DNA of 64,000 nt, taken from Combretum micranthum. Taxonomy: Eukaryota > Streptophyta > Magnoliopsida > Myrtales > Combretaceae. Positions 46,835-60,125 of this stretch are shown here, in pieces; positions within the stretch are counted from its first letter, which is position 1, and each line of letters begins with the position of its first letter. The DNA is taken from positions 157,753-221,752 of the forward strand of contig JAMXBD010002235.1 of assembly GCA_024138025.1 (NCBI GenBank), given 5' to 3'. The position numbers and the translations under genes were made by a program. The notes under the pieces were generated by a model that made no database searches, was not told the DNA's origin, and worked only from the letters and a program-made list of their open reading frames with translations.

Positions 46835-46839
46835 ACAAT

Positions 46840-49503
46840 TGTCAATGCCCCGAAGGGTACCCTAAACGTGGTAGCCCGCCACATATAATATCAAGACTCA
46901 AGAATGACCATCTTAGTCTTGCGAAAGTCTTAGTATTATATGTAAAGCGTCCAACACAGTAATAGGATAAGCTTTTGGGAAGTGTGGTCTAACCAAGTAA
47001 AAATGAACATACAAGAATCCAGAAATAAAATAGATTATATATTAATAACCAAAGGTCTATTACATGATTTTTAGGGGCACACCCCCGCTCTAAAACTCAA
47101 AGATCTAAATAACTAATAGTCTTTACAATAATTTAATACTACATAGAAATATTTCAAAGGAATTATAATCTAATTCTTCAAGTAAATTTCCTTCAAAAGC
47201 TTTAAAAGAAAACTTACGTAGACAAGAGGAGACCTCGGGTACAAAAATAGGAGTTCTTGAGAATGTAAATAACAATAAGGGCGTAAGCTTACAAGCTTAG
47301 TGAGTAAATCCCAAAATTCATACTTGAAACGAAATATCAACCAAGTTTATTAAGCAAGCAAATGGGATGCAGCAAGCATATGAGCATACAAGACATATGA
47401 TTTTCCAGGAATCATATGTTGAATGAATTACGCCCTTCATTCGATGTTAGGTATTCCAGCCCATTACGGCCACTACTTCTTTTAAAAACATTTTTATAGA
47501 TCTTACCGGCTCTTATACGCCATAAAAAACATATAGTTATTATAAGCTCCTACTAGCTACCAATTTATGTAGTTTTTATCGGCTCCTACTCGCCACATAC
47601 ATGATATACCGGTTATGCCTACCAACATAATCATATACTTATCCCACTAATTGTATAATAGGGAATGCAATGTGACTTGACATGTGAAGTGTATGTGTCA
47701 ATCTTTTGTTGAAAGCCTAGCCGTCATATTTTATTTTCTTACAAGTGATCATCCAATTTCAAACACTTCATCATGCTAATAAACATATAATTTATTACAA
47801 GCATTTCATGCTTCGATATACTTAATATTCTTTCAACATATTATCATACAACTTCAAATTTATCTTTCCTTAAATCTAATGTAACTAAATTTACAAGCAC
47901 AAACAAAAGTATGAAAAATAAAGGGGAGTAGACTCACTCGGTCATGATGATACTTCTTTCTTGTGGATGAGTCGATTGGTAATTTCACTAATCGAAATAA
48001 TCTTCTAGGTATGAACACTCCTCCTCGAATCACCTAATCAAGAAGAATATCCAAAATAAGTATTTCTTGTTTATTCTATGGTACTTATTAAAAACTATGT
48101 CATAAGATCGTTAAAATTCGTATAGATAGTAATTTTAACTTAAAATGGCCATAACTTGGTAATTTTAACTCTGAATTGCACATATAATATACGGTTTTCT
48201 ACCTATTCGGAAAGATCTATCCAATTCTAAAACCACTTTTATCAAACTAAGTCGTTTGAGCTTTGAAACAGTGGTGATCAGATTCATCACGAATTTTGAA
48301 AACTTGTATCAAAGATATAGATATTATAATGGTTTGAAAAACCTTTGAAATGTATGTATATATATATATTCAATGACTAATGTTAAATGCATGAAATTAA
48401 TGAAGTTGTCTCAATCATGAATTTTTTTTGGTAAAAGTAAAGTCTTCTAAAAATTTTGGAAAAGTAAAACTTTTAAAAATTTCATCTTAGCTTGCTAGAA
48501 AATTTCTCAAGTTATTTTAACGAGTATTTTCTTTTCCTCAATTCTATTTCCTTAGTCTTTTTAAATTTCAAAATAACGATTTATATTTTTCTAAATTTCT
48601 TATAGCTTAGTTTTTAATACTTTTTGAAAATAGTAATAATTCTCTATTTTCTTACATTTAAAGAAATGATTTGCTAAGTTGTTCATTAATCTTATTCTTT
48701 AAGATCATTCTATTTTTATAAAAGGAAATTTCTTGGTGTTTGCCAAACTAAACTATTCCATTATATTCCAAAGTATTGGTGGGAAAATGAAGTTTAGAAA
48801 AAATTTTGTTTAAACAAGAATTCTTTTCCATTTTATGACTTTGTAAAGTGTTTGTATGTATTGTAAAAAAAAAAAAAAATTTATGTTCTTTGTTTATTAA
48901 AATTTATGATGAATTCCTCTAGATTTTTTTTTTAGAAAAGATTTGTTAAGATAAATTTCTAAGTTTTTATGAAAAATCATTTCCTTCATGACAACATTTA
49001 TTTTTATAGAAGAACTTCTATTTTAAGAAAACTTTTCTTTCTTTATCTTGTTGAGACAAAATCAATATGTTTATGCATGATCATGAGTATAAAATTATGA
49101 AAACATAAGAAAGACATAATAAATAACAAAATAAACAAGTAAAGAAATATGTCAACTATTGGGAACCTTAGCTTCATCAAGGTATCCTGGGACTAAGAAT
49201 GGACTAGTCCCAAAAGAAAAAAGGAAAAGAAAGTAAATATTATTTTGATTTGATATGGACAAGTCTAAGACTAGAGATTAGTCTTAATATAACATGAAAT
49301 AAATAAATAAATTATATTACTTGGAAGTAAATAAATAACAATGAGCTTATATGCTCTAAAGATTATATAAAGTACATAATTATATCTAGTTACATATATA
49401 TAAAAGGTTAACATAATATCAATAATAACATGAGCAAAATAACAACATAGAAATACATAAATACATATTCATGAACAAAAACAATACATGAACATAGTGT
49501 AGC
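46840..49503 (-). repeat. 3' LTR of decayed Tekay-type element, left part
   Basis: Minus strand, U5 end TGTCAATGCCCCGAAGGG at 46840. Interrupted at 49503 by a solo LTR and resumes at 53872. Closest to the LTR of the gag-only element: shared GGGACTAGTCC and GATAAAGCTAAGG-type blocks around 49160-49215, and the CCATGTCATGTAA leader. Donor GTGAGT at 47937; hairpin 1 at 47421-47442 with a different, still perfect 7-bp stem GAATGAA/TTCATTC; hairpin 2 TAAGCTT/AAGCTTA at about 47284. The intron's 3' end is not clear. Confidence 0.85.
47988..48033 (-). other. LTR micro-exon, 1-nt deletion
   Basis: After TTCTTGATTAG the sequence starts with a Gly-Asp codon pair, then, one nucleotide out of frame, reads EEECSYLEDYFD to TAG (47988-47990). 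Similar to the DFYD ending of 41393-41439. Confidence 0.35.
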
Positions 49504-49926
49504 TGTCACGCCCCAAAGTATGCCCTACACGTGACAATCCGCCACACTCAACATTAAACTCAAGTAAGACAACCCTAGTCTTTCCATGAGTTTGAACATC
49601 GGGTGTAAGGCTCACTCCCAACATACATAGACCATACTTTGCTTCGTAGTAGCTTAAGGAGACATACCTAGCAGCAAGAATGTAAATCATGACTGTCTTA
49701 CAGAGAATTATTCTATTACATGAACTAGGGGGCATACCCCCGATAACAATGCTAAGAATTCTCAAGCTCACAAAATTCCTTGTATTATCCTTCAGACACT
49801 GGTTCCGGGAAACAGGATTAGAAGTCCATTTCTACTTTTAGGTCCCGGCCTTATCAAAAGCTCCTCAACCTCTAAGAGCTGTACCTGATGTCCACGGATC
49901 CTCGGAGATAGCCAAAGGTATTCATA

Positions 49927-50615
49927 CTGCAACAGGAAACTATTGGGGTATAAGCTACACTAGCTTAGTGAGTGAAGACTTCCAAATCACAATTAATACA
50001 AAACATTCAAGCAAGTAATTAATCAACCAAGTGAAATGTGTCAAACAAGTGAGTTCAACAAACATATGACTAGTCGGAAATCATATGTGGATGGACCTGC
50101 GCCCTCCATCCTGGGTTAGCAGATTCACGAATCCTGCGGTACGACGACTTTTAAGCTCACGGTCAACTGAACCACAATTCGTTTTATGGATCACGATTAA
50201 GTAACATACATTCGTTTTATGGATCACGATTAAGCAACATACATTCGTTTTATGGATCACGATTAACCAACATATATTCTTTTATGGATCACGAAAAACC
50301 AACAATGGTAATGCTCCATCCCCATCGTGATATGCATGAGTTCAGTTATATTTGGAGTCCAATAATTAATTAATCGAATTCTTTTAGGTGATCAAGCAAT
50401 AATCACAGAAATCAACTCTAATTCATCTCTATACAAGCAATAACTTATCACCCGGCTTCGATATTCCTTAAGTTCAACTTCACATATCAACAACAGACAA
50501 TCACAATTCCCAACTAACCCCATCATACATAATCATTCTTTTTATCTTTACCTAGCAACTAGTGCGACTATCATTACAATCACAAGTAATAATTGAAATC
50601 AGAAGAGGAACTCAC
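49927..50615 (-). other. Predicted LTR intron (solo LTR)
   Basis: Donor GTGAGT at 50615, acceptor TTTCCTGTTGCAG ending 49927, 689 nt. Hairpin 1 at 50089-50111 is GGATGGA/TCCATCC around CCTGCGCCC. Hairpin 2 is TAAGCTA-CAC-TAGCTTA at about 49950. Confidence 0.45.
50181..50302 (-). repeat. 33-bp tandem repeat in LTR intron
   Basis: 3.7 copies of GTTTTATGGATCACGATTAA plus about 13 nt, starting at 50181, 50214 and 50247. Confidence 0.9.
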
Positions 50616-50637
50616 TCGGCCATGGTACGCTGGTCTC

Positions 50638-50684
50638 TTAATAACGGTAGTCAGGTGATAGGGTATCGTCGTGTTCGGGATCAC
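50638..50684 (-). other. LTR micro-exon, intact frame
   Basis: After TTATTTGGTAG the frame reads DPEHDDTLSPDYRY and stops at TAA (50638-50640). Confidence 0.5.
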
Positions 50685-52304
50685 CTACCAAATAAGAATA
50701 GCCTAATAAGAATCTCATCACTTCACTAATTCAAGCTATGCATCTAAACTACTCAAAATCGTGATTCTCGCTATTGCAGAAGTTCCAACTTAAAACGGCT
50801 ATAACTTAGTCGTTTTACTCGGAATTTCGCAAATTTTATATCGATTTCTATTTACTTCGAAAGATCTATCTATTTCTAATATTATTTTCAAGTTTTGAAG
50901 ATATTAAGGTCACGGAACGAGGGATCAGATCTATACTGTAACGTTTCCTTTTCTGAAAAATTGTGTCGCATTTAGTAAAAATGTTCCTAGTTGATAACTC
51001 ATGCATAGATGGAATATGAATGAATTCCTAGTATGAATGTCATGTAATGAGTTCAATATATGCATGGTTTTGATGATCTTTGATGATGGACTCTTATGAA
51101 CTCCTAATTATTAAGAACTCCATAATGATCACTTATAAAAGCTATTCTTTCCAACTTTACATTCCCTAGGGTTTTTATGATTGTATTCTTAGAATTTACT
51201 TGTTATTTAAATACAAATGAATTCTCAATATCTATATTAATCATGACCTTCATTTATGCATAGAAATTCACATTTTTCATTTGGAAAATATGTTTTTAAA
51301 CAAGCTTTTCACAAAAATCCGAATTTTGGAATTCCCTTTTCTTGCATTTTCTTTATGAAAAAACTTGTTCAATGCATCAAAAATTGAAGTTTCATTATAT
51401 CTATTGTCTAACGACTCCATTGGACTCATAAAACATGCAATCTAAGCTTGGATACTAAGTGTTTATGTAGGCATCATTCTAAAATACGAATTTAACTACT
51501 AATCACTATCTTGATATTTTTCATTTTAACTCCACTACTTGTTTTACATTTTACTCATGCCTAAACTCATCTAAACTTATTAAATTCATTCCTTAAGGGT
51601 ATCTATTACATATACCTTCCAATTCTTATGAAAAATATGAGTTTTAAAGTGGTTTTGGTGGTTTTTAAAGTAGGGTTCCAAAATCATCCGAATTTTCAAC
51701 TAAGCATTTCTAACAAAATATTTTCTTTTCCAAGTTTCTTGTCTTCTATACATGAAAATCTACTATTTAACATAACTACACATAGGCATGGCTACATTTT
51801 TATGATCATCAATGCATAAAAATCAAAATAACCATATGAACATAAGTGTAGATGAAGGTATGAATGTCCAAACACTAGATCTACCAAATATAATGCATGA
51901 ATCATGAGTTTCATCGCATGAACATAAACTTCTATGCAAGATCTCTACTTTACATGCATGAACAAGATGATATTTCAACAAAAACTCTTTTAAACACTAG
52001 ATCCACTACTTGTGATGGCTTGATATTCTTGTATAAGTGTTTTCATGTCCCTAGCATTTGATCATTGGGATTAAATGTGGAAAACACACAAGAATAGCTT
52101 TGCCATTACAAGATTTGGTAAGAATGAAGCTTGAAATCACCATACCAATAGAGATTTGAGGTAGAAATGAAGAGGAAATGAATTGTGTGTGTGAGGTGAG
52201 AGGGGGGATGGGTCACGGCACACTAGAGGAGAAAAGAGAGGGTTTTCTTCTTTTGAAAAAAATTGAACAAGTGAAAAATGAGGAGAGAGAGAGAGAATAT
52301 GAGC

Positions 52305-52314
52305 TTATATATTA
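52305..52314 (-). promoter_or_regulatory. TATA box of solo LTR
   Basis: Minus-strand TAATATATAAGCTC then TCTCTCTCTCC. Donor-like ATTG|GTATGGTG is downstream near 52148. Confidence 0.55.
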
Positions 52315-53871
52315 CATGCATTAGGGTTTAATTGAATAAAAAGGAGTAAAATAAAACAAAATGAGAGGGGAAAAGGGGGAAGGGGCGCCGACCAAGAAGA
52401 GGGGGGGGGTGTTGGTTTGTGTGTTGAAATTTGATAATTTGTAATTTGTGTAATAAAATGTAATAAAAGTGATAATTTAATAGGGGACAAAAATTTCTTG
52501 GAAAAGAAAATATAATTGAGTAGTTGTAAGGATGTAAGAATAGGGTATGGGTAGTGTGTAGTGTAGGTTGTACTTGTGAATAGTAGCCAAGACATCTACT
52601 TTACCGGTTGTAGAGAAAACACGGAAAAAAGGCTATAACTATAATTTTTATAGCTCGGAAAATTACAAAATTGATATTTTTGAAATCCTCATAAAATTAC
52701 GATTCTAATGAATATTTCGGAATATTTTTCTAAGTTTGTACTCCCAGGGCACGTTTTTCCGTAATTAGACTCGGGAAGGCCTGGAATTGAAAAATTCCCT
52801 AATTTAAAACTTTCAAAGGTTTAAAATGTAATTTAGAACAATAATTCATATTCATTCACTTTATAAGACTTCTTTTGTTATGAAGTCGAAGGAAAGCCGG
52901 ATCTAGGGTTTCTGAGCTCATCTGACTAAGCTTGAACCAGGTCGATATAGGGTTTCGTTCTTCTGTTTCTGATGTTTATCCGATCACTAGGAGAACCAGG
53001 GTATACATTACAAGAATAATAATAAAAAAAATTGGGTAATAAATAATAGTAAGTCGCATTAGAAGACTTACTAATTACCGATAGTAATGAAATACAATTA
53101 AATTTGCAAATCAAGTAATTCTAGCTATATGAAAATTTGTAAAACTAATAATTTAGAGATCCTTATAGAAATATAAGTCTAACGGCATTAATAACATATC
53201 TTTAACATTTCGAATCCCAAGGTGCGCTTTTCGAAGTCGGCATCTGGCCGGATTGGAATAGGTCTAAAACTCGTTGATCTCATCCTTTAGAGCATCCTAG
53301 GTTTAATACGAACTAAGTACACCTTTTTCTCTTATTCTGACTCCTTGGTTTAGGAACACAGAATTGCCGGATCTAGACTACGGAGTTTCTTGGGAGCTTC
53401 AGGGACTTAGGTTTCCCGGTTGACTTTCCGGTTTACACCTTTTCCAATTTGGAAACTGGTATTTTATACTTTTATGGCATATCTGATTGGTGAGATTTAT
53501 TTTAAGGTCGATTTCCATAAGTATTTAGCATCTCACAACGTTCTCAGAATTCCTTGGATTGAGTTTTATTCCCGAAGGTTAATCACTATTTACTTCTTAA
53601 CAATTTGCTTTAGGGCTCTATTTTACCCGAATTTATAAGTTAGAATTACATAGAAAATTTGTCGTACGTAGAGGTTTTAGAATGGAAGTATATTGAGTTG
53701 CTATTTTATTTCTGAGATTTCTTATTTTTCTCACGATTCAGAAATTTTCGGATTCGTTTGGAGTTTGGGACTTATCAAAGTTCAGTTTTAATTCGGAGTG
53801 ACTTTTAGGGTTTTATTTTCAAAGTTCATCTTTAGAACTATTTACTGAAATTTTCCAGGGCTTACAGTAGC

Positions 53872-54799
53872 TTCCATAACATTAAGTTTAGGAAACTCAC
53901 ACCATGTTCATGTAAGGTTACATGACATGGTAAGAAAGATTTAAAGAAAATTCTTACCTAAAGTAGTATTTGTAGAAGAAGAAGAAGAAGAAGAAGGTTT
54001 TGTGAAGAAAATTTTAGAGAGTTTTGGGTGAGTATTTGAGAGGAGAGTTGGAGAGAGTTTTGGGAGTGAAATTTTGTGGGTAGAAGATGTGTGAATGAAG
54101 TGAAAGAGGAGGAGGCATTTATAGGAAAATAGGGAGTGAATTTTTTAGTGATTTAATTAAAGAAAAATTCAAAAAAAAAATTAAGAGGAATAGAGAGAGG
54201 GGGGCATCGGCCATGCTTGGTGTAGAGGGAGAGAGATTTGATTTTTTGTATTAAAAGTAATAATATGTAGGATAGATACGATATAAAGTTATGGAAAAAG
54301 TAAAAAGTAAAGATAATAGGTGTATGGAGTTGTAAGAGTAGGTGTTAGAAAGAGTAGAGATAAAAGAATAGTGTAGAATAGTAATTAATAGTGTAATGTA
54401 AAGTAGATGTGACTAGTAAAATATCCGATAGTAAGAAAATACGTATATAAATGCAATATCTGTTATTTTTAGTTATAAAAAAATTACAAAAATGATATTT
54501 TTTAAATCCTTGTATTAAAACAGTCCTAACGGTGTTATCGGAATATTTTTATTATTCTAGTCTCCGAGTCGCTTTTTTCGAAAACTGATCTCGTTTGAGT
54601 CCGAATAACACTTAAAATTGACGAATCTGGTATTTTTATGTTTCCTCAAGATATTACGAACTATTATCTCTAATTATCTCAACTTCGTTTTCTAGGGCTA
54701 AAGAACACGGGAATGTCAGATCTAAATTCTAGGTTTTTCGGTTGACTTTTAATTCTAAGATCGAACTAAAAAATTAACCGAAATTTTTAGGGGTTTGCA
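53872..54799 (-). repeat. 3' LTR of decayed Tekay-type element, U3 part
   Basis: Continuation of 46840-49503. TATA (CCTATAAATGCC) at 54116-54125, donor-like TTTAG|GTAAGAATT at about 53958, (GAA)n at 53975-53997. Ends GGGTTTGCA against the PPT. Total LTR length without the insertion is about 3.6 kb. Confidence 0.8.
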
Positions 54800-54814
54800 A
54801 CCTACCTCCCTTAA
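54800..54814 (-). other. Polypurine tract
   Basis: Minus-strand TTTAAGGGAGGTAGGT, next to the LTR end at 54799. Confidence 0.8.
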
Positions 54815-54829
54815 AGAAAGTTTGGTCCT

Positions 54830-55310
54830 CAAAACTTGAAATTCGTACCAGATTCTTCAAAGAGATTTGGATATTTCTTTCGGATCTCCTCTTCGGCTTC
54901 TCAATTAGCCTCTTCTTGCGAATGATTCGTCCTTAATACTTTGACATACCAGATCTCCTAGTTTCTTAGCTTTTGAACCTTCCGATCTAGAATTTGAATT
55001 GGATGTTCTTCATAGGTCAAGTTCTCCTTTAATCATACCGGTTCAAGTTCGACAATCCGATCAGGGTCGGGTACATGCTTTCTTAACATCAAAACTTAGA
55101 AGACATTATGTACTCCTGACAGGTTTGGTGGCAACATTAGGCAATAAGCCAGATCTCCCACTCGTTTGAGAATCTCAAATGGTTTGATATATCTTGGGCT
55201 TAGCTTTTCTTGAGCCCATACACGATGAATACTATTTATTGGATTTATATTTAGATACACATGATCGCCAATGTCAAACTCAAAGATTCGGCGTTTTTAA
55301 TCTGCCCAAC
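54830..55310 (-). pseudogene. Decayed integrase C-terminus and chromodomain
   Basis: Alignable with 12122-12640 on the minus strand; fragments such as GDHVYL-like and LPPNLSG-like codons are visible, with several stops and indels. It continues the integrase ORF at 55315. Confidence 0.65.
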
Positions 55311-55314
55311 TTTT

Positions 55315-55830
55315 CTATCTATCGTAGGCCTCTTTCATCCTTTGTTGAATAATCCTGACTTTGTCTGCGGCATCTTGGATGGGATCTGGTCCAATTGTCA
55401 ACTTCTCCACATCATCCCAAAATAGAGGTGATCTGCACCTTCTTCCATATAAAGCCTCATACGGTAACATCTCAATTGTTGAATGATAGCTGTTGTTGTA
55501 AGCAAATTTGACTAAAGGTAAATGTGCTTCCTTGCTTCCCTTGAATTCCATAACACATGATCTCAACATATCTTCCAAGGTCTGAATAGTTCGCTCTGAC
55601 TGTCCATCAGTTTGTGGATGATAAGCTGTGCTGAAATGTAATTTAGTTCCCATATACTTTTTAAGACTTGTCCAGAATTTTGACACGAATCGGGGGTCTC
55701 GATCTAATACAATTCCCCCTAGAACTCCATGTAGTCTCACAATCTTCTTTACATATAGCCGGGCCAACTTCTCCATCGAGTAGGTAATGTTGATGGGGAT
55801 GAAGTGTGCCGACTTAGTAAGTCGATCCAC
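55315..55830 (-). pseudogene. Integrase core of decayed Tekay-type element
   Basis: 172-codon open stretch: [80 protein letters not shown]. The second Asp and the Glu of the DDE triad are kept. The first Asp lies upstream, in the broken part at about 55890. Close homologue of 12647-14212. Confidence 0.9.
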
Positions 55831-55902
55831 TATTACCCATATGGCATCATATCCAGCTTATGTTCGGGGTAAACCACATACAAAATCGATCGTAATTTGA
55901 TA

Positions 55903-56142
55903 TCATTTCCATTCTGGTATGGTCAATGGTTTCAAGAGTCCTCCTGGCCTTTGGTGTTTAATCTTTACTTGTTGGCATGTAGAACACTTCATTACAAATT
56001 CAGCTACATCTCTTTTCATGCCATTCCACCAAAAGTGACTCTTAAGATCTTGGTACATTTTGGTACCACCAGGGTGCATGGTATATCCCGAGTTATGTGC
56101 CTCACTCATAATCTCCTTTTTCATCTCTTCATCATCTGGCAC
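55903..56142 (-). pseudogene. Integrase zinc-binding domain
   Basis: Open stretch with [40 protein letters not shown], i.e. the HHCC domain and the linker to the catalytic core (PGGLLKPL). It is separated from the core by a stop at about 55860. Confidence 0.88.
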
Positions 56143-57061
56143 ACATAATCTTCCCTACATTCTTACTACATCCTCCTCATTTATCTCAAAATCATCATAC
56201 TTTCCTCCTTATACTTCACGTTTCACTTTTTGTATAACTTCGTCATATCACTGAGATTCCTTGATCTTATCTATCGGAGTCGGTTCCATTACTCAATGGG
56301 AAATTTTCACTTCTACACTTTGTCCCACAAATTTCATGCTCAATCTCTCGAATTCCTTTATAAGTTCTTTTTGGGTTGTGAGTATGGCTGTAACTTCTCT
56401 GTGGTTCTTCCGACTCAAAGCGTCTGATACTGTATTCACTTTTCTAGGGCAATAGTTTATCCCGAGATCGTAGTCCTTGATCAACTCTAACCATCTTCAT
56501 TGCCTCATATTCAATTCCTTTGTGTAAATAAATACTTGAGGCTCTTATGATCCGTGTATATCTCACATCATTATCCATAAAGGTAATGCCTCCAAAGCTT
56601 GAGGGCAAAGACAACAACAACTAACTTAAGATCGTGTGTCGGCTAATTTTGTTCATGCGGCCTCAATTGTTGTGAAGCGTATGCAATTATCTTCCCTTCT
56701 TGCATAAGCACACATCCTAAGCCATTCCTTGATGCATCACTATGGACGGTATATGGCTTTTCCAGATCTAGTAAGGTTATAATTGGAGCGGATACTAGCC
56801 GTCGCTTCAACTCTAGGAAACTTTGTTCTCACTTCTCATTCCAGATAAACTTCTCATTTTTCTGAGTCAACTAGGTTAGTGGCTTGGCTATTTTTGAGAA
56901 ATATTGTAGGAACTTTCTATAATAACTAGCTAATCCAATGAAACTTCTAATCTCAGTTACCATCCTTGGTTATTTCCATTCCATTATAGCCTTAATCTTT
57001 TCGGGATCTACTGATATTCTACTTCCCGAGATAACATGTCCTAGAAAGGATATTTAGTCCA
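56143..57061 (-). pseudogene. RNase H and C-terminal RT remnant, cut at 57061
   Basis: The minus strand shows the RNase H end ([27 protein letters not shown], 56293-56484), earlier RNase H codons up to about 56800 with stops, and RT end FLGHV plus [13 protein letters not shown] codons at about 57000-57050. RT stops abruptly in the codons before FLGHV because of the LTR insertion at 57062. The rest of RT, protease and gag are not in the window. Confidence 0.8.
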
Positions 57062-58319
57062 TGGTGGGTGTCGAATTCAACAAATTATTAACCTACTCAA
57101 AAAGTTTGTGATCAATGGTGAGCAGGATCGTCTCCACAGGGACTAGAAATAATTTATTTCCATTCAAGAGAAAAGAGAAGAGCAAGGGGGGTTTGTAAAT
57201 CAAAAAATCAATTTTATCTAATGTCTAGAAACGTCATTTTAGTTTTCAAACAATATCAAAAGATTTCCAACCAAGGTATCATACAGTTTAACTTATCAGA
57301 TTGATCACTGATGCAAGGATATTCATTTTCTTTTCTAAATAAATTGGTTATGGCTATCAACAAGTTCTGACAACCTATCTCTCCTTACTGTGTTGATAAG
57401 CACGATAAGATCTATGATTATTTCCCTTACCAATTAGATAATAACCCTAGATCTTAGGATTTAATCTATCAATAGCATGAATCAAGAGAGAGACCACCAA
57501 TTCAGATTAACAGATCAAAAGCTTGAACCATTTAAATCAGATCATATATCAACATAACACAAATCAATTACCTATTCCGTAACCAATTATGTTATTTTAT
57601 CACTTCGATTAGAACAATCGAACGATTACGGATTCAATGTTCTAATTGACAGATTATCACTTGTTAATTGAACGAATGAGCTCAAATTCAAATCAATCAA
57701 CAAAACAACAAATGCATCAATAACAGATGATATATGAATATTCAGAAAAGAAGAATAAATAAGATAAACTAATTAGATCTCACAATCCTGACAAGTTGAA
57801 TCTGCAGTCGTTCCCTTAACTAGAATAAAGTTTTTAGCCACATATAGTAACAAGAACAATACTCTAATTTTTTTTTTCTGAATGAATTCCCTCATCTACA
57901 ACAAACCAATATATAAAGGGAAAACAACAGCTAAAGAATACAACTTTTGGAATTTTCCTCTTTAATTCTGCAAACTGAAACGTTTTGAAGATGAAAAGAA
58001 GCAATCTTTTGGACTTCCATTCTTAAATTTTGCAACTGGAGACGTTTGGAATGTGAAAGAGGCAACTTTAGGACTTTGGCTGGTGTCTTCTTGTTCCTAA
58101 GCTGCTAGCTTTGACGATAGAACAACAAGCCTAGGTGTTTTCAATTCCAAATTTGCACAGAACATCCTCAAATTACATGTATGTTGTCCTAAAGTTCGCT
58201 CAAGTCCTGAAATGCAATATTAAACACACAAAAGTACCAATTCCAATGGGTTTCTATAAAATCAATAACTAATTTAGCATGTTTTGTTCAATAAAAATTA
58301 AGTATAATTTGCTTTAACA
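57062..58319 (-). repeat. LTR of a Tat/Athila-like Ty3/gypsy element
   Basis: Minus strand: begins TGTTAAAGCAAATTATAC (at 58319) and ends GACACCCACCA (57062); 1258 bp, TATA-like CTTTATATATTGG at about 57910. It is a 3' LTR because a PPT adjoins it. The end 57062 is chosen on the TG/CA rule; 57065 or 57069 are alternatives. Confidence 0.6.
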
Positions 58320-58334
58320 AATTCCCCCGCATTT
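58320..58334 (-). other. Polypurine tract, Tat/Athila style
   Basis: Minus-strand AAATGCGGGGGAATT, preceded by GCTTAAGGACAAGCAATGGT, a phrase I associate with the 3' end of Tat/Athila-lineage elements. Confidence 0.65.
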
Positions 58335-58956
58335 AAACCATTGCTTGTCCTTAAGCAATTCAATAAGATCACAAAAAGAAATCTATCATAGAGAATGCAA
58401 TTTCAAAATTTCCAATTTCAAGCATCTTCTTTTAACTTTGATTCACAACTCGCAATTTCAGTGCCTATTGCTCTAAACCAAACTGATTACATGTAATTAG
58501 AGTACTAAAATCAAAGTTCAATAGCTAATCTAAACAAAACAAACATTAATCCACATGTTTAGCAAAAGATTCTTCTAATCAAAAGTAAATTCTCAGTCCT
58601 ATAAGGAAAAACACCCATTTAGACTTCACTAGACATTTAACAAATATATGCTCCAATCAACAGAAAGCAAAAGCAATTGGTATCAACTCTTTCCCTAGAA
58701 TTTTTCTTATAATTCCTATTTTACTTGTTTCCCAACATTCATTTTTCTTTTGATTCTTTCAAGCATATATAGATAGCCTTTAGAGAAAATTCTCTAGACG
58801 GGTTTTTGCCTGCTTATTTTCAGCTCTTTCATATTTTTTTTTCAAAGCTCATGTATAGAACTTTTCCTTTCCTCCCTTCTTGTTATAGTGAGTTCATTGA
58901 GTCGGTTGATCCCGAGCTCATCACCTAAATAATCGGGTTTTAAAGGACCTCTAAGA
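58335..58956 (-). other. 3' untranslated interior of the Tat/Athila-like element
   Basis: AT-rich, non-coding as far as I can see; truncated at 58956 by the next LTR insertion. Confidence 0.5.
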
Positions 58957-59373
58957 TGTCACGCCCCGAAGGGTACCCTAAACGTGTAGTCCGCTATACA
59001 TAATATTAAAGCCTGAGAATGACCACCCAAGTCACGCGGAGGCTTCCATACTATGTACAAGGCGTCTAACACATAGAGGAGACACATCGGAATGATACAT
59101 TTTATGTTGATATAACTTGAGTAACAATGTAAAGGGATTCTAATTCACTATACTCCATAAACAAATCATTATACTTCATATACAAATTGCCATACTTCAA
59201 ATACAATTCATTCAACTTCAATTACATTCATCCACAGACTTCCCTACATGAACTATTACAAGACAAATCATAAAACTAGCTGATAACTTCAAACATTCGT
59301 ATTCTTTGCCGAAATCCCGGAGTCATTCCCGGCTCCAACCAATTCGGTCCCCACTTTGCATTCTTGAGATAAC

Positions 59374-60055
59374 CTACTCATTTAAACAACTATTGGGGTA
59401 TAAGCTATACTAGCTTAGTGAGAATTTCCTTAATTCCGTACCATAACAAACAAGTTATAATCAATCATATGCTATGCATGAACAAACACGTGAGCAAACA
59501 ATTATGTATGGGTATCCGGAACCCACACATAGAACGGATTTACGCCCTCCGTATCTTGGGTTAGGGATGGTATTGAAGTCTACACGACTGCTGCTAGTCC
59601 CCAAGCCTTCGGCTCATAGCATTCACCTCGACTAGGCTCACACATGGAATGCATCTCTGATGCGCCTTAGTTTCCTATGAATGAGCTCTGATCCCGGGTC
59701 TCATTATCCAAACGAGTCATCGGACCATACCGATCGACCTGCGTAGGAGTAGCACGCTACCAAATGCAATATGTCCAATGCGATGCATGATCAATTTACT
59801 TTTTGCTTAGGTCAAAATATTTATACATTCTTAAGAGTGACCAGCCAATATCATACACATAACAGAAATAATATGAACCATGCAGTTATCCAATCAAATC
59901 GTGGTTTCGATATGCTTTAGTATTCTTTGACATACATTCATCACAGCCTCATCATATATCCCATCCCCATTCATATCGATTTTTATCTTATTCCTATAAT
60001 CTAATGCAACTAACTGCAAGCACAATCAAGGTAACAAAACAAGGTGAAAACTCAC
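59374..60055 (-). other. Predicted LTR intron
   Basis: Donor CGA|GTGAGT at 60055, acceptor TGAGTAG ending 59374, 682 nt. Hairpin 1 ACGGA/TCCGT at 59534-59552 around TTTACGCCC; hairpin 2 TAAGCTA-TAC-TAGCTTA at about 59402. Confidence 0.45.
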
Positions 60056-60078
60056 TCGGCCATTGGATCACCGGTCTT

Positions 60079-60125
60079 CTAGTAATAGTAATCCGGTGGT
60101 AAGGAATCGTCGATCTTGGGATCTC
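60079..60125 (-). other. LTR micro-exon, intact frame
   Basis: After TTCTTCCTTTTTAG the frame reads DPKIDDSLPPDYYY and stops at TAG (60079-60081). Confidence 0.5.

Larger units (their letters stand above)
49504..53866 (-). mobile_element. Solo LTR, TSD GTAGC
   Basis: TGTCACGCCCCAAAGT to GGGCTTACA, 4363 bp, flanked by GTAGC at 49499-49503 and 53867-53871. The left 3.5 kb resembles the Tekay LTR at 8671-12071. The right 0.85 kb (53015-53866) resembles the U3 of the 58957-63946 LTR. An LTR-end-like ...ATTACA occurs internally at about 53012. So the U3 is composite or tandemly extended. Confidence 0.9.
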
